NCBI GenBank assembly: GCA_037576215.1
Contig: JBANDB010000006.1
Location: forward strand, 682,001-746,000
Direction of reading: 5' to 3'
Origin: Armillaria gallica
Taxonomy: Eukaryota; Basidiomycota; Agaricomycetes; Agaricales; Physalacriaceae
Length of the DNA: 64,000 nt
Shown: positions 22,097 to 35,600 of the stretch, piece by piece
How positions within the stretch are numbered: the first letter of the stretch is position 1
Layout of the letters: each line of letters opens with the position of its first letter
Position numbers and translations under genes: made by a program
Notes under the pieces: generated by a model
What the model was told of the DNA's origin: nothing
The model's input: the letters and a program-made list of their open reading frames with translations, nothing else
The model's database searches: none

Positions 22097-25051
22097 TCAA
22101 AGTCCACTAGATGCCTGCAGAGATACAACGGTCACGCTCATAGCTGGGAAGGTGTAGTTGAATCTCCCCAGTTCGGGTATGGCGAAGCTGGAAGCAACGG
22201 GAATAATAAGGTCAGGCTCGTCGAGGGTATTCGCCGTATCGAACTGCCCACTTATTGGGCTTAGAGCGGGCGTGCTGATAGAAATCGCGGTACCGAATAA
22301 CATGAAGGAGAAATCCAAGTAGATGTGAGCTACCAAGTCAGTGGTACCCGCATTTGCAACCTTCAGGACAATCAATAAGACTAGAAAAGAAGACATCTAG
22401 ACCTCATACCTTCAAGAAGATAACCTCAGTTTCATTGTTGTAACTCGCCACCCAGAATAAGGGTTCTGTTTCTGTAGTTGACGGGGGAAATGTTTCTAAA
22501 ACATGCGTTCCTCGGTTGACGCTGAACATCTACATGTACCGATAATTAAGGTAACGCCAGTGACGGAAGCCCGAATAGTAACCTACCTGTTGCACATAGT
22601 AAGACGTAGACCTGACGACGCGACTTGAATCATATGTCAAGATGTCCGGTGTCCATTGATAGTTCCTAATGTGCTGTAATGATGGTGCGTCTAAATGTCC
22701 GCGTGAGACCGTAGTATCAAGGAGATGAAAACTAACGTACAAGCACTAGCGAAGACGACGTCACAATTCCGTTCCAGTCCAGTCATAAATGCTGCCTCCG
22801 CAACAGCACCTCGAAGTGAAGGGTAGGGCAGGCGGCCATCGGGGATAGTGCCCAGGAAGTCGGTACTATTTGTCGACGTAACTGGTCCCTTGTTACTAGA
22901 AACCGAGGCAGGGCGTAAACATTCAACGCACCAGCATACTCTCCGATAAAATATTTGGTGCCGTTACGCGGGTAGTCATCAAACATGAAAGCGTGGGTTG
23001 TGAACCAACTCGGGTCGGCGTATTCATGGAAATCAACTTGGGATTACGCTTGTCAGAGTTTGGATGGCTTATAGCAATGAACTCACTCTTGAGATACGCC
23101 GGATTGAGTTCTGTAGAAGGGTATGTCGTCGCAATAAATTCGAATTGTCCGGGATATCGTTTTTCTATAGCGGAGACAAACGAATTCCAACGGTATCCAG
23201 CGTACCTGGGTGAAACAGAAACGTGAGTAGGCGATCGAAGCGCCAGTAGATAAAACACACGATTCAGGTTGGAACTATGGATGGTTACACCGAATGATAG
23301 CCAGTGATACAAACTTCACAGAGCTCCTTACCTGATCCTCGTTTCCTCTGGAAATGCCATTCAGCACAATATAGAAACCGACCTGAGAAGTCACGTACAC
23401 TTCAATCAATCGGAGCTGGTAAGGTTCTGTCCTGCCGAGACTAGCTCGCAGCTGTCCCCAGACACTTGTTTTCGCATCGCCAACGATGAACTCAATCTCG
23501 TTCAAGGCATCGTCTATGAACGGTTGAAGGTCCTCTTGAGGTACGATCGGCCAAGTTGTAAGATCAGAGTAATTAGATATTGATATGCCGCTCCAGATGC
23601 CTGGTAAATAGCCTTCAAACAAACACAATTTTTATGTCGCACTGATAATACGTACCGAGAATGGGCTCCTGTAGCAAATAAGAGGTCAGCACAATCGACA
23701 CCATAACACTAAAGCTCTTACTGCACCAAGGTCCTCGGCCCAGTTCAAGTACTCCAGGAGACCCTGTTTGTAATCGCTTAACTCGATTTGATGTACCAGG
23801 AACAGCGCTACCTACCAGTCCATCCGTATTAGGATAACCTGTGGGATGCACGTTATAAGAATTATCAGACACGAGAAGTTGGAAGTACCCCAATCTCCAA
23901 TGCGACCAGGGCGTTCTTCAAGACTAGAAGAGATATCAGTACTGAAGGAAGGGAAGATATTAGACCGATACTGACGGCCCTAACGTCTCGTTCCATTTCC
24001 AGCGCGTATCGAAGCTGGCCCCCTGATCATTTCTCAGCACAATACTCTGGTTTGTTCATATGTTAATAATATGGCGCACCTCCAGATTATTGCCTCCCGG
24101 AAACCTCCAAACGGAGGGATGGGTGGCAGCCATGGCCTCCGCCAAATCAATTCGCATTCCATTCTCACGTCCTCTAAAAGTCGGTGGGAACAGCGAGAAC
24201 AGGCCAAAGAATATCGTCTGACCCTTAGCTTCGCTTCCATCGAGGACAACACTGAATACGTTGTCGTCACTCGGGGCAGAGACAACAGGCTGTAATTCAA
24301 AGGTGAGCTTCTGCCATTCCGAGGATACTCCGCCTAATGTTTTTGATGCATATATTGTGCCTTGCGCAGACTTCAGAGACACTGTTAGAGACCCGGTGAA
24401 TTCGCTTGACTTCACGTAGAAGGATCCTTTGTAAATCCACCCTGATTGGACCTTAATACCTTACAGACGATCGTAAGTAGTAAGCGATACTGCGAGAAGG
24501 CTGGTGCTGAAAGAACCTACCCCAATAGCCAGTATTTTCGAATCCGATATCTCCGAAGACGACTTTGGGTATTTGGACTTGCAAGCTATTCGGTAGCGAA
24601 GAAGATACGCTATTGGTTCGGGAAGTGACCGACAACCGTGCACCGTTGTACGGCTGCCATGCGTTTAAACTAGAGATCGGTCAGCCATAGACTGACCGGA
24701 AGCTAGGTGTGCTGACGCGTTTTGGGTGCCCGGGATAACGCCCTGGAATGCCCTATTCTGCAAGAGTTCACCGTACAGACCACCGTCCCCACTAATAAGG
24801 TAGATCAGGCAGGAACTCGAGACACTGAGGGTGGAACAAACCTGTGGTTTATATCCTGACCGACAAACTGTCAATGAGTGAGGGCTACAATCAATGAATT
24901 GATTTACTTCCCACATATATCCATACAACGTAGATGGAATCTCATGAATGGGGTTCGTTGTAATCGTCAGATTAAGAGCATTAGGAGCAATCAAAGTCGA
25001 TAGAGCCGGGAGAGCAGAAAGCAGAACAAGCGCTGGGCTAGATAGATGCAT
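22097..25051 (-). CDS. GH51 alpha-L-arabinofuranosidase, secreted
   Basis: The ATG at 25051 gives the signal peptide MHLSSPALVLLSALPALSTL. Mature family blocks follow in order over many short introns: IHEIPSTLYGYMWEVNQ, GDGGLYGELLQNRAFQG, NAWQPYNGARLSV, WQKLTFELQP, MRIDLAEAMAATHPSVWRFP, then PGGNNLE, DTRWKWNETLG, YPNTDGLGLLEYLNWAEDLG and LRLIEVGNEDQ. The last contains the acid/base Glu of GNE. Further on are FHEYADPSWF-type and GEYA (nucleophile Glu) blocks, LRGAVAEAAFMTGLERN, YQWTPDILTYDSS and STSYYVQQ, then a C-terminal beta-domain. The enzyme removes arabinose side chains from arabinoxylan or arabinan. The exon set was not summed completely, so a small defect could be missed. Confidence 0.9.
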
Positions 25052-25626
25052 CTTGCAAGCACTTGGATGATCTCCAGGCGATAGTTGATCTTCCCATTAT
25101 AAACAAAGCGGCCTTGGACGACACGGACCGCTCGAAGTAATATGGGACCTCTATGATCAAATAAAATCAATCTCATGACCACGAAGATTGGTGATAGTTC
25201 GCCCGATTTCCAAGCAGCTGAGCATCCAGAAGATCACTGAAAACCTCTAAGGTTTCTCCGGACCGTATGTCAAAGAACGCTCGTCTTCGTAGATGACCTG
25301 AAGAGGGAGCCTTCACTGTGCCAGTGGCTATACCAAGAAAAGAAGCTTAGTGCTGATAAGAACATCATCCGGGGTCCACCAGCTGAGCAACGACTTACTA
25401 AAGTAAGAATATATCTCTCAGCGATGGAAAGAGAAGCGTAGTACTTCTAACCACGAAGTACGATTTACCATGATGGTGGTCGACTTGTAAACCTGCCGGG
25501 ATATGCGGTCCGTTATCCGAAAGTGGCTGTGTTTAATGTTGGCGAAGATTGACTGTGCCAAACTTGACTCTTGCTTTCTCCCCCTTGATGATAAAAACGA
25601 CGAGCGCTTGCCGCAGCGTTATCAAC
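25052..25626. promoter_or_regulatory. Divergent upstream region of GH51 and DUS2
   Basis: A 575-bp space between divergent starts. It is the only place for the promoters of the arabinofuranosidase and the tRNA-modifying enzyme. An alternative upstream in-frame ATG for DUS2 exists at 25549. No specific binding sites can be assigned. Confidence 0.35.
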
Positions 25627-27095
25627 ATGTCACGACGAGCTCACTCCACATCTCCGCCCAGAAATGCAAAGCGTGCCAAAATAGAGCATTTAACATCAAA
25701 TGACTTCAAGAACGGTGTTTTTCTGGCACCAATGGTGCGCTCTGGTGCTCGTATGTTCGCGCCTATAACGATAATCTTGAGGATATACTCACCTTTTACC
25801 GCAGTTCCCACTCGTTTATTTGCACTGAAGCATGGTGCTACTTTAGTTTGGGGACCAGAAACAGTCGACAAAGCTATTCTTCATGCGACGAGAAACGTTG
25901 ACCGTGTGTACTGCTTTTCTATGCTTCATATCTCTTTCCTGAAAGTTCTTTCAGCTGTCACTGGCGTCATAACATACGACGGAAAATCCAAGGCTATTTT
26001 CTCCACCCACCCAATAGAAAAGCCCTACCTGATCTACCAGATTGGATCATCCGATCCGGAATATGCTGTCAAGGCAGCCCAGACCGTCATGGACGACGTT
26101 TCTGGTATAGACCTCAACTGTGGATGCCCCAAACCATTCTCCACTCACGCCGGAATGGGCGCCGCTCTCCTCACAAACCCTGATCTCCTGTGCTCGATAT
26201 TGACGGCATTACGGGCCGCCATGCCCCCGGAAATCACAGTCTCCGCTAAAATCCGTTTACTGCCTTCGCAAGAGGAGACATTAAAATTGGTGGAACGGAT
26301 AGTCAACACGGGTGTCAGTGCGCTGACGGTTCATTGCCGGACGAGAAATATGAGAGATAGAGACGCGGCTCTGATTCAAAGGCTGAAGGAGATAGTTGAT
26401 TTTGTTGAGGGCTTGGGCAAGGGTATCGCCGTTATAGAAAATGGTGATTGCCTTGGCGCTGAAGATGCAAAAAGAGTGAGAGAAGTTACAGGTCCGTCAG
26501 CTTTTTCCGCCGTAGAGGATCTAAATCGAGGGTTTTTTTTGCTTCAGGCGCTCACTCGGTAATGATTGCTCGAGCCGCGGAGGCAAACCCCTCATGTTTC
26601 TCAAATACTCCATTGACTGACGTGGAAGAGACCTTGGTCCCGGATTACCTTCGTCTTGTAGGTCTTTGTAAACTGTTACATCCCGGCATAGTCTGATACC
26701 CTTTCCAGTCGCGATACGTTAATGCCCACTGGAGCGTGACAAAATTCTGTGTCTCTCAATTCAAAGGCCAGCACGTCAATTACACCAAGAAACAGGAACA
26801 TGCCTTGAGGGAAGGCGTCGTCAAAAGTCGTAGCTTTGACGAGGTCGAGCATATTGTTGGCTCCTGGACTGGAGAACAAGTGTTTCGGGACATTGCAGCT
26901 GCTATCGAGGCCCGCCCACCGAGACGAATCGAATATGAGGCCGAGACAGATGGGGACGTCACACCTCATGGCACGCAAAATCCCGAACCCCCCACAATGA
27001 ATGCGCCATTCTTGACTGAGTTCACTCGCACCGCCCTCCCAGCCCTGATATCTGGTAGAGATCCACTTACACCAACACCGAGTATCACATCATAA
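25627..27095 (+). CDS. DUS2: tRNA-dihydrouridine(20) synthase
   Basis: Five exons close to 418 aa: 25627-25750, 25805-25903, 25955-26491, 26548-26657 and 26709-27095. Motifs are VFLAPMVRSGALPTRLFAL (FMN-binding start), IYQIGSSDPEYAVKAA, GIDLNCGCPKPFSTHAGMGA (catalytic Cys in NCGCPK), VSAKIRLLPS, ALTVHCRTRNMRDRD and a DUS-type VMIARAAEANPSCF. The order and the GCPK-FSTHAGMG block are those of Dus2. It reduces U20 of the tRNA D-loop with NADPH and FMN. The start at 25627 (MSRRAHSTSPPRNAKRAK, basic) is preferred over 25549 because the upstream extension is not conserved-looking. The gene appears intact. Confidence 0.9.
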
Positions 27096-29572
27096 ACTTG
27101 CTGTTTGGGTTGCAGACGGTCGTTCGCTTGCCTTTTGTACGACATCCCACAAATCTCACGATATATCGTCTCAAGAATGATTGATACAGCTCCTCTGCCT
27201 ATTACTGCCATTGTCAGACGCCCTACGGCGTACCATTAAGCCTATCATCGAAGGATGTTTAGAAGTTGGAACCTCTGTCCAGCGAGTCCTTGACACGGTT
27301 ATTCTTGTAACGACGATAGACCGCTGCGTGGGTGTGTTTGGAGGGATGTCAATAACAGTGCGGGAAGGGGAGTCATTGGATGCATTCGATAGAGTTATTC
27401 CAACGATTGATTGTATTTGGCGCAGGAATCATGGACTACATTTCGGTAGCGAAAGTTACCAAAATGGAAGATCTAATCCTGAAACAGCTTCTACAATCAC
27501 CACTACTACGTATCTCTAATAATTGGCTATGCCTGGAAGAAACTTTCTTATTAGCTAAGATTGGAATCGTTCAGCTCCTCCTGTTTCCAGACCGAGCTGA
27601 ATTACCCCGCGGGTTTTGCCGTTTGCTGCGTGTAACTTTACGACCACCTAATCAGCACTCAGATGTACAAAGACTGGATTTTGGTCCGTCGTAAGTGCCG
27701 GATTTCGCAAGCTTCTAATTGAAAGCATTCAAATTGTACAGGTCTTCCTGAGGAAGCTGATAAAATCAACCAACGTATTGTTGAAAATATCCAGCAAGTT
27801 ACAGAAGAAAACCAGGAGTATATCAGGAGTTATCATCCCGCCGTCAAAGAAGCTGGCTTCGTCTTCGTATACTTCAACCCATCGAGTCTCAGCAAGTCTG
27901 TTTGGATCGTTCACCCTGCATCTGCACGAAAGAACACTTTCTTGCTGGACAAACTCTCCGTCGCAGGTCTCGGAGAGGTCTTTCGAATACATATCGCCGC
28001 TCCCTCAAACGGAAAGCACACTCAGAGTGCACTCGAGTTACAACCCTTACTGGGATGATCCACTACGAAATCTGAATCCTCGTGTCCCACTATCAAAAGA
28101 CGACGTATCCGTTATCAGAGAATTATGGCCCAGCATAATTGGAGTCCGGATATGTGTGTGCGGTGCTATCAGTCTCTTTGTACACTAGTGGGCCGACATT
28201 TCTGAGGCTACAAAGTATGGATGGCCAAGCACAATAGGTGGATTACTTGCTCAAATTGATTCCGTCGAAGGGATCAAAGCTACTGTAGACAGGACGCCTT
28301 ATGCGCTGCAAGATGGTGCACAGCGACATTCGCACACTGGTACAAAACAAATCGGGTCGACTTGGCTTCGCATTCGAGGTCGATTTGGGCCAGACGAGAA
28401 CACCGTATCGGATGCGATAATAACCGACACGCATCCCCTCGTTTACACACTATCCGGCATGTGCACGTACTATTCATTGGCAGATGTGCCAATACGACTA
28501 GGAAAGATAATATTCGGCATAGCACATGACCTATTTTTTATGATCAAAATTCGCGTCGCGTCGACAAAGGCTTGCCGTGCACTATGTAGTCCATCCGTAT
28601 CCTGGGCATTAACTCGTTTAGTAGGAGACCACTTCTTCTCTGGACAAGGATGTATATGCAGGAAACCAGAAAGCAAGTTTCGTTCCGCACTTTCCTTCAA
28701 ACACTTTGCTAAATGGCTCAAAATTACAGGTCAGCAAAGTGACCAAATGCTATGACTCACCTTCCCTAGTCTGTATCTATCATCTCGGGTATCGACATCA
28801 TGTTTGTCGCTGATCACACTGGATGTAGCACTACCGGCAATGATCATTCCTCCAGGGTTACGCATCGTCACCGGCTTTGAGCCCACATTCGATGCTGTGC
28901 TTCGAACTAGATGGGCCCTCTTTGCAGCAAGGTACTGTTTAGACGACACACAAACGGCAGGCCAACCGGTTCCACAGTATACTTGGGAACCCGGATCTGA
29001 CATGAATCCAGCGTTATTTCCCGTTGCTTAATGTGGAGATCAAGCAACGAAAGCGATGATAGTGCGGGTTCTGCCCTTTGCTTAGGCTCGCTAGCAGGTA
29101 GTGATGTTTCAAATTTTCGAGGTAGAAATGCAGTACACCCAGGAGACCGCACCATTGCTTCAAGGCCAAAAACGTTCTTCAAGGTACAAAGGCGGTTTTT
29201 CGTTGCCAACGGAAGTTCTTGAATCTCAAGTTGTGATGCTGGGAACATAATGGAGAAACAGGTCTGTTCCATCTTTCAGAGTCAACTTTTCGCGATTGCC
29301 GCCTGTCATATAGACGTCACCATGTAACGAAACTGTATCCATGAACTATTGCTCCGCTTGTTAGAGATCGCTCAACCTGACTCCTTTGAACCTAGCGGCA
29401 ACGAGGTATACAATCTGATCGTATGTATTTTGTTTATACAAACATGGTCCTTCATGATAACAAGCTACAGATTGAATTATATATCCCAGGCTAGCTATAG
29501 GTCTGCAATTTGATGGTAGATGTGAAAAAAGAGGGTGCTAGCAAGAGAAAAAAAACCTGCACTACAATTAGA
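27096..29572 (+). other. Unidentified, probably degraded coding sequence
   Basis: Several plus-strand ORFs have coding-like composition but match no family I can name. Examples are 27729-28060 (EEADKINQRIVENIQQVTEE, then HPAVKEAGFVFVYFNPSSL), 28016-28188 (NPYWDDPLRNLNPRVPLSKD), 28190-28755 (WPSTIGGLLAQIDSVEG, LVYTLSGMCTYYSLADVPIR) and 28800-29031 (FEPTFDAVLRTRWALFAARY). They lie in different frames with stops between them and no consistent splice sites. A decayed gene is most likely. The last ~500 bp before the kinase stop codon hold nothing recognisable. Confidence 0.35.
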
Positions 29573-31815
29573 TTATCGGTCATCATCAACATGCTCCACG
29601 GAATCAACAATCTCGTTCACGAGCTCCATCGTCATCCCAGGTATGACTCTCTCTGCATGGGTAAATGCTCGCTGGAGGGCGCTCAGAGCGACTCGAGCCT
29701 CTTGAGAGGTTACTCGGGGGAACAGCTAGACGGAAGGTATAGTCAGTGACAAAGATATATTAGAAAATCTGTCAGGCTGACCGAAGCAATGGCCGGTAAA
29801 ATAACAGAATCCAACATCGTCGTATCCGGTACCTCATCTTCCAACTGTGCCTGTGCTAGCTTCTCCTCAATCACATCAGGTTCACTATTGGCATAAGATG
29901 CATATTGACTATCTTGATCATCGTCGTATTCATCCGAAGGCTCGCGTTGAACAGGGCGATGGGCCAACCTAGATCCATTCTCCGGTGGAGGCGGGGGTGC
30001 GTGACGCACAGTAGCTTGCCGGTCGTACTTTCTTTGCACTTGAGGAGTATTGGGAAGTGGCTTTGTGGCGGCGGCGGTGACAGTGAGCGTGGAAGACGTA
30101 TGATTGGATGAGTCGGTCGACCCAGACCGGCGACTGAAAGAGGATTCATTATCGGACCGCACAGAGCCATCGTTCTCCCAAGTCAAAGGCGGGCCTGAGT
30201 TAGGTATAGGGTTTGCTCGCCCTATAGTCGCAGGGCGTCCACTTGCATGCCGAACGGTGCCGAAGTCCCACAGATCCTCGGGGTCGCCGCTTGCTGGCCT
30301 GATTAATGCAACACATCAGAAGAGGGGCAAAGCACGACGGTTCAGACATACAAATCAGGAACCATATCTTGTTCTTCATCATCTATGCGGCCACCTCCAT
30401 CAGCCCTCCATCGTTCGTGGCGCTCAATTAGTTCTGTCAAATAGCTAGTTTTCTTCGCCATTCGAACGAACTTGTGCTTCAAAAGGTCGCGAGCAGAAGG
30501 TCGGTGCTGAGGGTCGCGTTGAAGACAAAATGAAACGAACTCCCGAAACGGCTTGGAGAAATTGCCTTCCAACATCGGCGGTGGGTTTTTTGGAATTAAG
30601 AAAAGGACCTGTATTGAGGTGAGAAAGAACTGTAATCGACGGGCACTGAGGTCATACCTTCATTGGATGCAACTCTGCGTAGGGTGGTTCTCCTTTGGCC
30701 AATTCAATTGCGGTGATACCAAGACTCCAGATGTCCGCCTTGTGGTCATATCCACTCTGCTTGATGACTTCTGGGGACATCCAGTATGGCGTGCCTACGA
30801 AAGTGTTTTTCTTCGCAGAGAGGGTTCCTGACAGCTGACCGGAGACCCCAAAATCGGCGAGTTTGACTTCGCCACCCGCAGAGAGAAGGATGTTGGCGGC
30901 TGCATAATCAGTGACAAGCAGCAGTTGAGGACATTTCATATAAGGAAAAACCGCACAAGTCAGAAGAAACCATAGAAGCTACGAAGATATCAGCTTACCT
31001 TTGATATCACGATGAAGTTTACCTTCGCTATGAAGATACTCCAACCCTCGGAGAAGTTCGCGCACAATGATGGCGATATATTCTTCTCGGAATACGCCCG
31101 GTTTCATCTGAAACAAAGAAATCAGGCTATCGTCAGAGAAAGCTGATGAACAGAAGCGTGTACCAAGTCAGAACACGATCCTCCAGAACAATATCTGACA
31201 CAGAACATTGATTAATACAAGCGGATGATCAACCCGGGTGGAATGCATCCACCAACTCCTCATGGGCACTGTTGATAAATTTCAAGAAAATCGCTTCCCC
31301 AGTTCTTCGACTTTCTTGAAAGTTGCCAACGGCTCTGGCGTCGAGGATGCATTCCACGAAGTAGGTAAAGCGAGAGGATTTTACATACTCCATGACAATC
31401 CAGAGATTCGATCCTTTCAGATAAGATCCATGGTATCTAGGAAACGTTGACACGGTAGATCAACAAGTTGGGCAAATGGAGCGCACTTTGTGACATGAGG
31501 CGAGTCTAGCTGGGAGAGTATCTGGATCTCCTGCTGTATATCTTCAATCTCATCCTCTGCGCTCTCGAGATCAATTATCTTGATTGCCACTGTCTTCTGG
31601 GTCCGCTTGTCGTAGCTGGGGAGGATTGTTGGTTGGACAGCAGTAAATAGGAGTCCGTTGAAGACCGTACCCTTTGTAGACCTCTCCAAAGGATCCCTTT
31701 CCTAGAGAAACAAAAGGTTATCAAAGTAGCGAGAAAGACAATCCAGTTGCGCACCTATCCTATCCTGCTTAACATAGAACTCCTCTGGATCCTGGTGGTG
31801 TGCATCCTGTCATCG
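29573..31815 (-). CDS. Ste20-family (GCK group) serine/threonine kinase
   Basis: The kinase domain reads, over several introns, [18 protein letters not shown] (Gly loop), [19 protein letters not shown] (VAIK Lys), [37 protein letters not shown] (catalytic HRD), [12 protein letters not shown] (DFG), [15 protein letters not shown] and [20 protein letters not shown]. The C-terminal part is Ser/Pro-rich with a conserved end ([20 protein letters not shown]). [10 protein letters not shown] and [10 protein letters not shown] mark the MST/YSK-Sid1-Nak1 type of germinal-centre kinase. These act in septation and polarity (SIN/RAM) pathways. The 5' exon bearing the start codon was not resolved; the reading begins at an acceptor near 31814. 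A 104-codon minus-strand ORF just upstream (31810-32121) does not resemble the family. Confidence 0.88.
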
Positions 31816-32674
31816 CAAAAGGCGCTTGCCTGAGATCCACAGCCATCGTTCGAAAAAAGAAGAATCACCATGCCACTGTGTTGCTGGGTAAACACGGTCT
31901 ATCGTTGTGAATGGTCGTGTCGCGTCGTAAGGTATAACGTTAAAGGTTGGATTCTCAGCTTGAGAGCCCGGCTGTGCTTTGATCCTGAAAGAAGCTAATG
32001 ATGCTCGAAAATCTGAAGGTATTGCAAGATTTGACAAAACGAAAAGGCGAGAAATGAAGAAGGATGGTAAGGTTAGGTCGAAGCTGTCATTTCCTGCCAC
32101 CTCCTGGTAACGGTAATCCAACCGGGAAATGCCGTTCAGCCTCTACCAGGTTCGTCGACCTCAATGACTTTGCCACTGACTCGGATGTCCTTGAATGTCA
32201 CTGGGAATAATACTGTGCAATTATTCTGCTGTTTTCTCATGGAATAGCTGACCTGAACTGAGGCTAAACCGTGAGGAACAATGACACGAATCTGGTCAGT
32301 CACCAGTTTTGCGGTCAATCACTGTGTAAGCGCGCTCGCTAGTTACCTATACATTGATTTACCCACAACCGTTCTATCTCAGTCATCATTAAAATAGGTA
32401 CAGGACGCTGTCGATTCTTTGACGATCAACAACAAGTTGAATGTCAGACTCGTTACAACGCGATCAACTTGTGAGTACTGCCTATAAGAATGAAGATTCT
32501 GACCCGTTTCGCCCCCCTTCCGTTCATTAAATGTTTCTCTACCCTAAAGTCGGCTCTCCCACATGTAAGCTTGTCTAATTTCAGTCGATCCGATGCTCAT
32601 GCGACTTTACAGCCCAAAGTGCGATGTTTGATGTCCAAACTGCGTCTACACATCTAACTATTTCATATTATCAG
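31816..32674. other. Unresolved region between kinase and mucin-like gene
   Basis: Minus-strand ORFs at 31810-32121 and 32136-32318 look moderately coding-like but belong to no recognised family. They could be a small separate gene or upstream exons. The plus strand from about 32440 probably contains the 5' exons of the mucin-like gene; candidate ATGs are at 32439 and 32489. Neither can be proven from sequence alone. Confidence 0.3.
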
Positions 32675-35600
32675 AGGGAGCCAATAATTTTCAACACAAG
32701 AGAGCGATTGCAAATGCTGAAGAGGACGTTTCCGAGAAAGTAAGATTGCACTTATGATCATCTTTAAGTTACATCACACATATCCTTTTCCCAGACAGTT
32801 GATGAGGTTCGGCAAGGGGTGACCGCTGTATCTGCATCACCTAGTGGGAGGCGTGATGATTTCCACCGCATTGTCAGAGATTTGACACCGGCTCGTGAAA
32901 CAGATACGGACAGCAGTACTTCACCGACCTCGGTGACTTTCTCTTCTCCCAGTGCGACCGCGACCACAGATACCCCATCCACGGAAGACGGGTCTAGCAA
33001 CACCGTGGACACTCAGGTTTCTTCCACCGAGCATTCGAGCGCTCCAGAGATGTCGATTATATCCACTCCGACGGCTTCTCTGGCGTCGACAGACAACTCT
33101 ATCATGCTACCTCCTTCCACTTCAGCTACCGACGTTGCGACATCTGCTACCATTTCATCCCCGGTCTTTGATTCTACAACTTCAAGTTCCTCGCAGGCGA
33201 CACTCACTTCCTCCAGCACCTTCCCGACACCGCCTGCTACCAGCTCGGCAACGGCCTTCACCTCGGACCCGTCTTCTAGTGAGAGTGGGTTTACAACACC
33301 ACCCCCATCCTCAAGTGTCACGGTTTCCACCGTTACTACCTCACCGTCTTCAGAGACAAGTTCTTCAGTTGCTGAAATTACCTCGTCGTTGCAGACTAGT
33401 GTTACTTCAGCTGCCACCTCTTCATCCACCGAAAATGCATCGCAAACCTCGGTTTCCGATACATCAACTATTGACTCGTCCCAGACGGTCGTACCATCCG
33501 GTTCAGCTGGGTCGACTCCCTCTGATAGTATGCCTTCAGATATGAGTACTACATCAGTTGGGACTACTTCAACGTCGTCACTCACCACTTCAGCTACGTC
33601 CACTTCCTCTGATAGCGTGTCTTCAGACACGAGTACTACATCAGTTGGGACTACTTCAACGTCGTCACTCACCACCACAACTACTCCAGGGACCACGCCG
33701 ACTTCTATTCCCGTTTCCCCGGGCCCTAACAGCGGAACCACGTCGCTGACGGCATCTTCTACTAACCACACGAGCACAAATCAGACCTCAACGCCATCTA
33801 GAACAACACAAGGTGCTTCAGAGAGCTCTTCAGCCCCACCTTCTTCTTCTCATCATTACGGCTATGGTCATACTAAAGATGCAGGCGAAGATAGAACTCC
33901 CACTTCTTCCAGTCAGAAAATTAGTCATTCCAAGATCGATTTTCCTATTACGGTGAAGCTGCCTCTGGTATCAGGAGAAGCAACTGACACTAACTCCGAG
34001 CCTTCTCAGCGACTTCGAGGGACACTGCCGTCGATATCACTTCAGATCCCCGACTTGGGTTCTACCGTTCAGGTACCAACAGTAACTTCCACTGCGACCG
34101 CTTCCACTACTAGTGATTCCCCGGATGTGGGAGTGCCACAGCTGATTCATTTATCTGAGTACCTAGACACTATCACTCAGATATTAACGGACGTTTCAAC
34201 TCTGATCGCTCCCTCATCTTCTACTCCTTCTGGTCAAGAAACCCCTACCACTGACTCCCTTAATACGGGAGGGCGGACAACTGGCACGCCCAACTTTAAG
34301 CCGAGTCAGTCCACTACCCAGGGATCAACGGAAGTGCAACCTACAACCCCCCCTGCAACCTTTTCCCCATCTCCCACTCCTGGTGACGGATCCTCCTTTG
34401 GTAAACAGTCTTCGTTGCAGGATCCTTCTACCCCCATTCAAACCCACGGTTCGGATAGCCAAGATTCCTCAACCATCCTCGCCGTTTCCGGCTCTTCCTC
34501 TACTTCCGCCTCCCCTAGCGAGGGTAAGCCCAATGACGGACCGGCGCCAGGACACAGCGCTAGCACTACCAAGGATTCCGACAGTAACAGTTCAACCCTG
34601 AACGGGATCCCTGCCCCGACAACAGACCCCGGTCCTGCTTCTACGTCCGCGGGAGGAACCAATGCGACTCCCAATGGCACAGGACCAACTGATCAACATG
34701 ATTCCGTGTCAACTGGAGTCACACATCCCCCAAACACCCTGTCGCACTCTGAATCGGGACAATCCAAGGCCACTGGCGGGCCGACCAGTCTAACTCATGC
34801 TCCAACCGACTCAGCTACAGCGTCAGATCACCATACTAGCAGTTCCGCTACAGCAGAAGCGGATATATCACCAATCATCCCTCTGTACGTTCTTTTCTTT
34901 GTTCGTATTCATCAAAAGACTAAGTACCACCGAACAACGCTAGGCTAGTACACGATTCAGAGGACGCTGAATTCAGTACTTATACAACTACTTTCACATC
35001 TCTAAAGACCCTCTTCGCGTTAACGACCATGACTACTTCGCCGCCTCCTACAACCATGACAACATCCACGCCATACTCGACTTCAACGGAGCTTATTACG
35101 AGTACTATTGTAGTTCAAGTAACGACCACTGCAAGAAGCTCTTTTCGGTACGCCCTTTCACAACACTGCGTGCATACCCACATATCTCACCTTTGTTTAC
35201 TAGACCTTCCAAAGCCCAAATTGGCGGCATAGTTGCAGGAACCCTGGGCCTTTTCGCTCTATTAGTAGCCATCCTGATCTACCTCATCCGGCGAAAACGC
35301 AAAAGGATGGACTTTGTCCTTGTTTCCCCAAACGATACTCCCTACCCTGAGTCTGACGCTGAAATGGGTGAAAGTGGTCATGGCCACGATATACGGCGGC
35401 CGACAACTCAGACCCCTCCTGGCAAGGCTAGTACTTCTGATAGCGACTTATTAGTTCCTCCTTCTCAAGGAGGGCTTGGTTACGATACCCCGAGACTTTC
35501 CAACTCCCCTTCCTCTCTCAGCTTTCAGCAACCATTGCGCAGAATGACTATCGACTCGACGGATGACTCGTCGACTCTGTATTGGAGGTCTTACTCTGTT

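Noticed and set aside
32136..32318. Short minus-strand ORF proposed as first exon of the Ste20 kinase
   Set aside because: It carries no kinase N-terminal similarity and no clean splice path to the Gly-loop exon was found.
33013..33777. 254-codon minus-strand ORF
   Set aside because: It is the antisense of the Ser/Thr-rich repeat region. Biased TCx/ACx codons on one strand automatically give a long open frame on the other.
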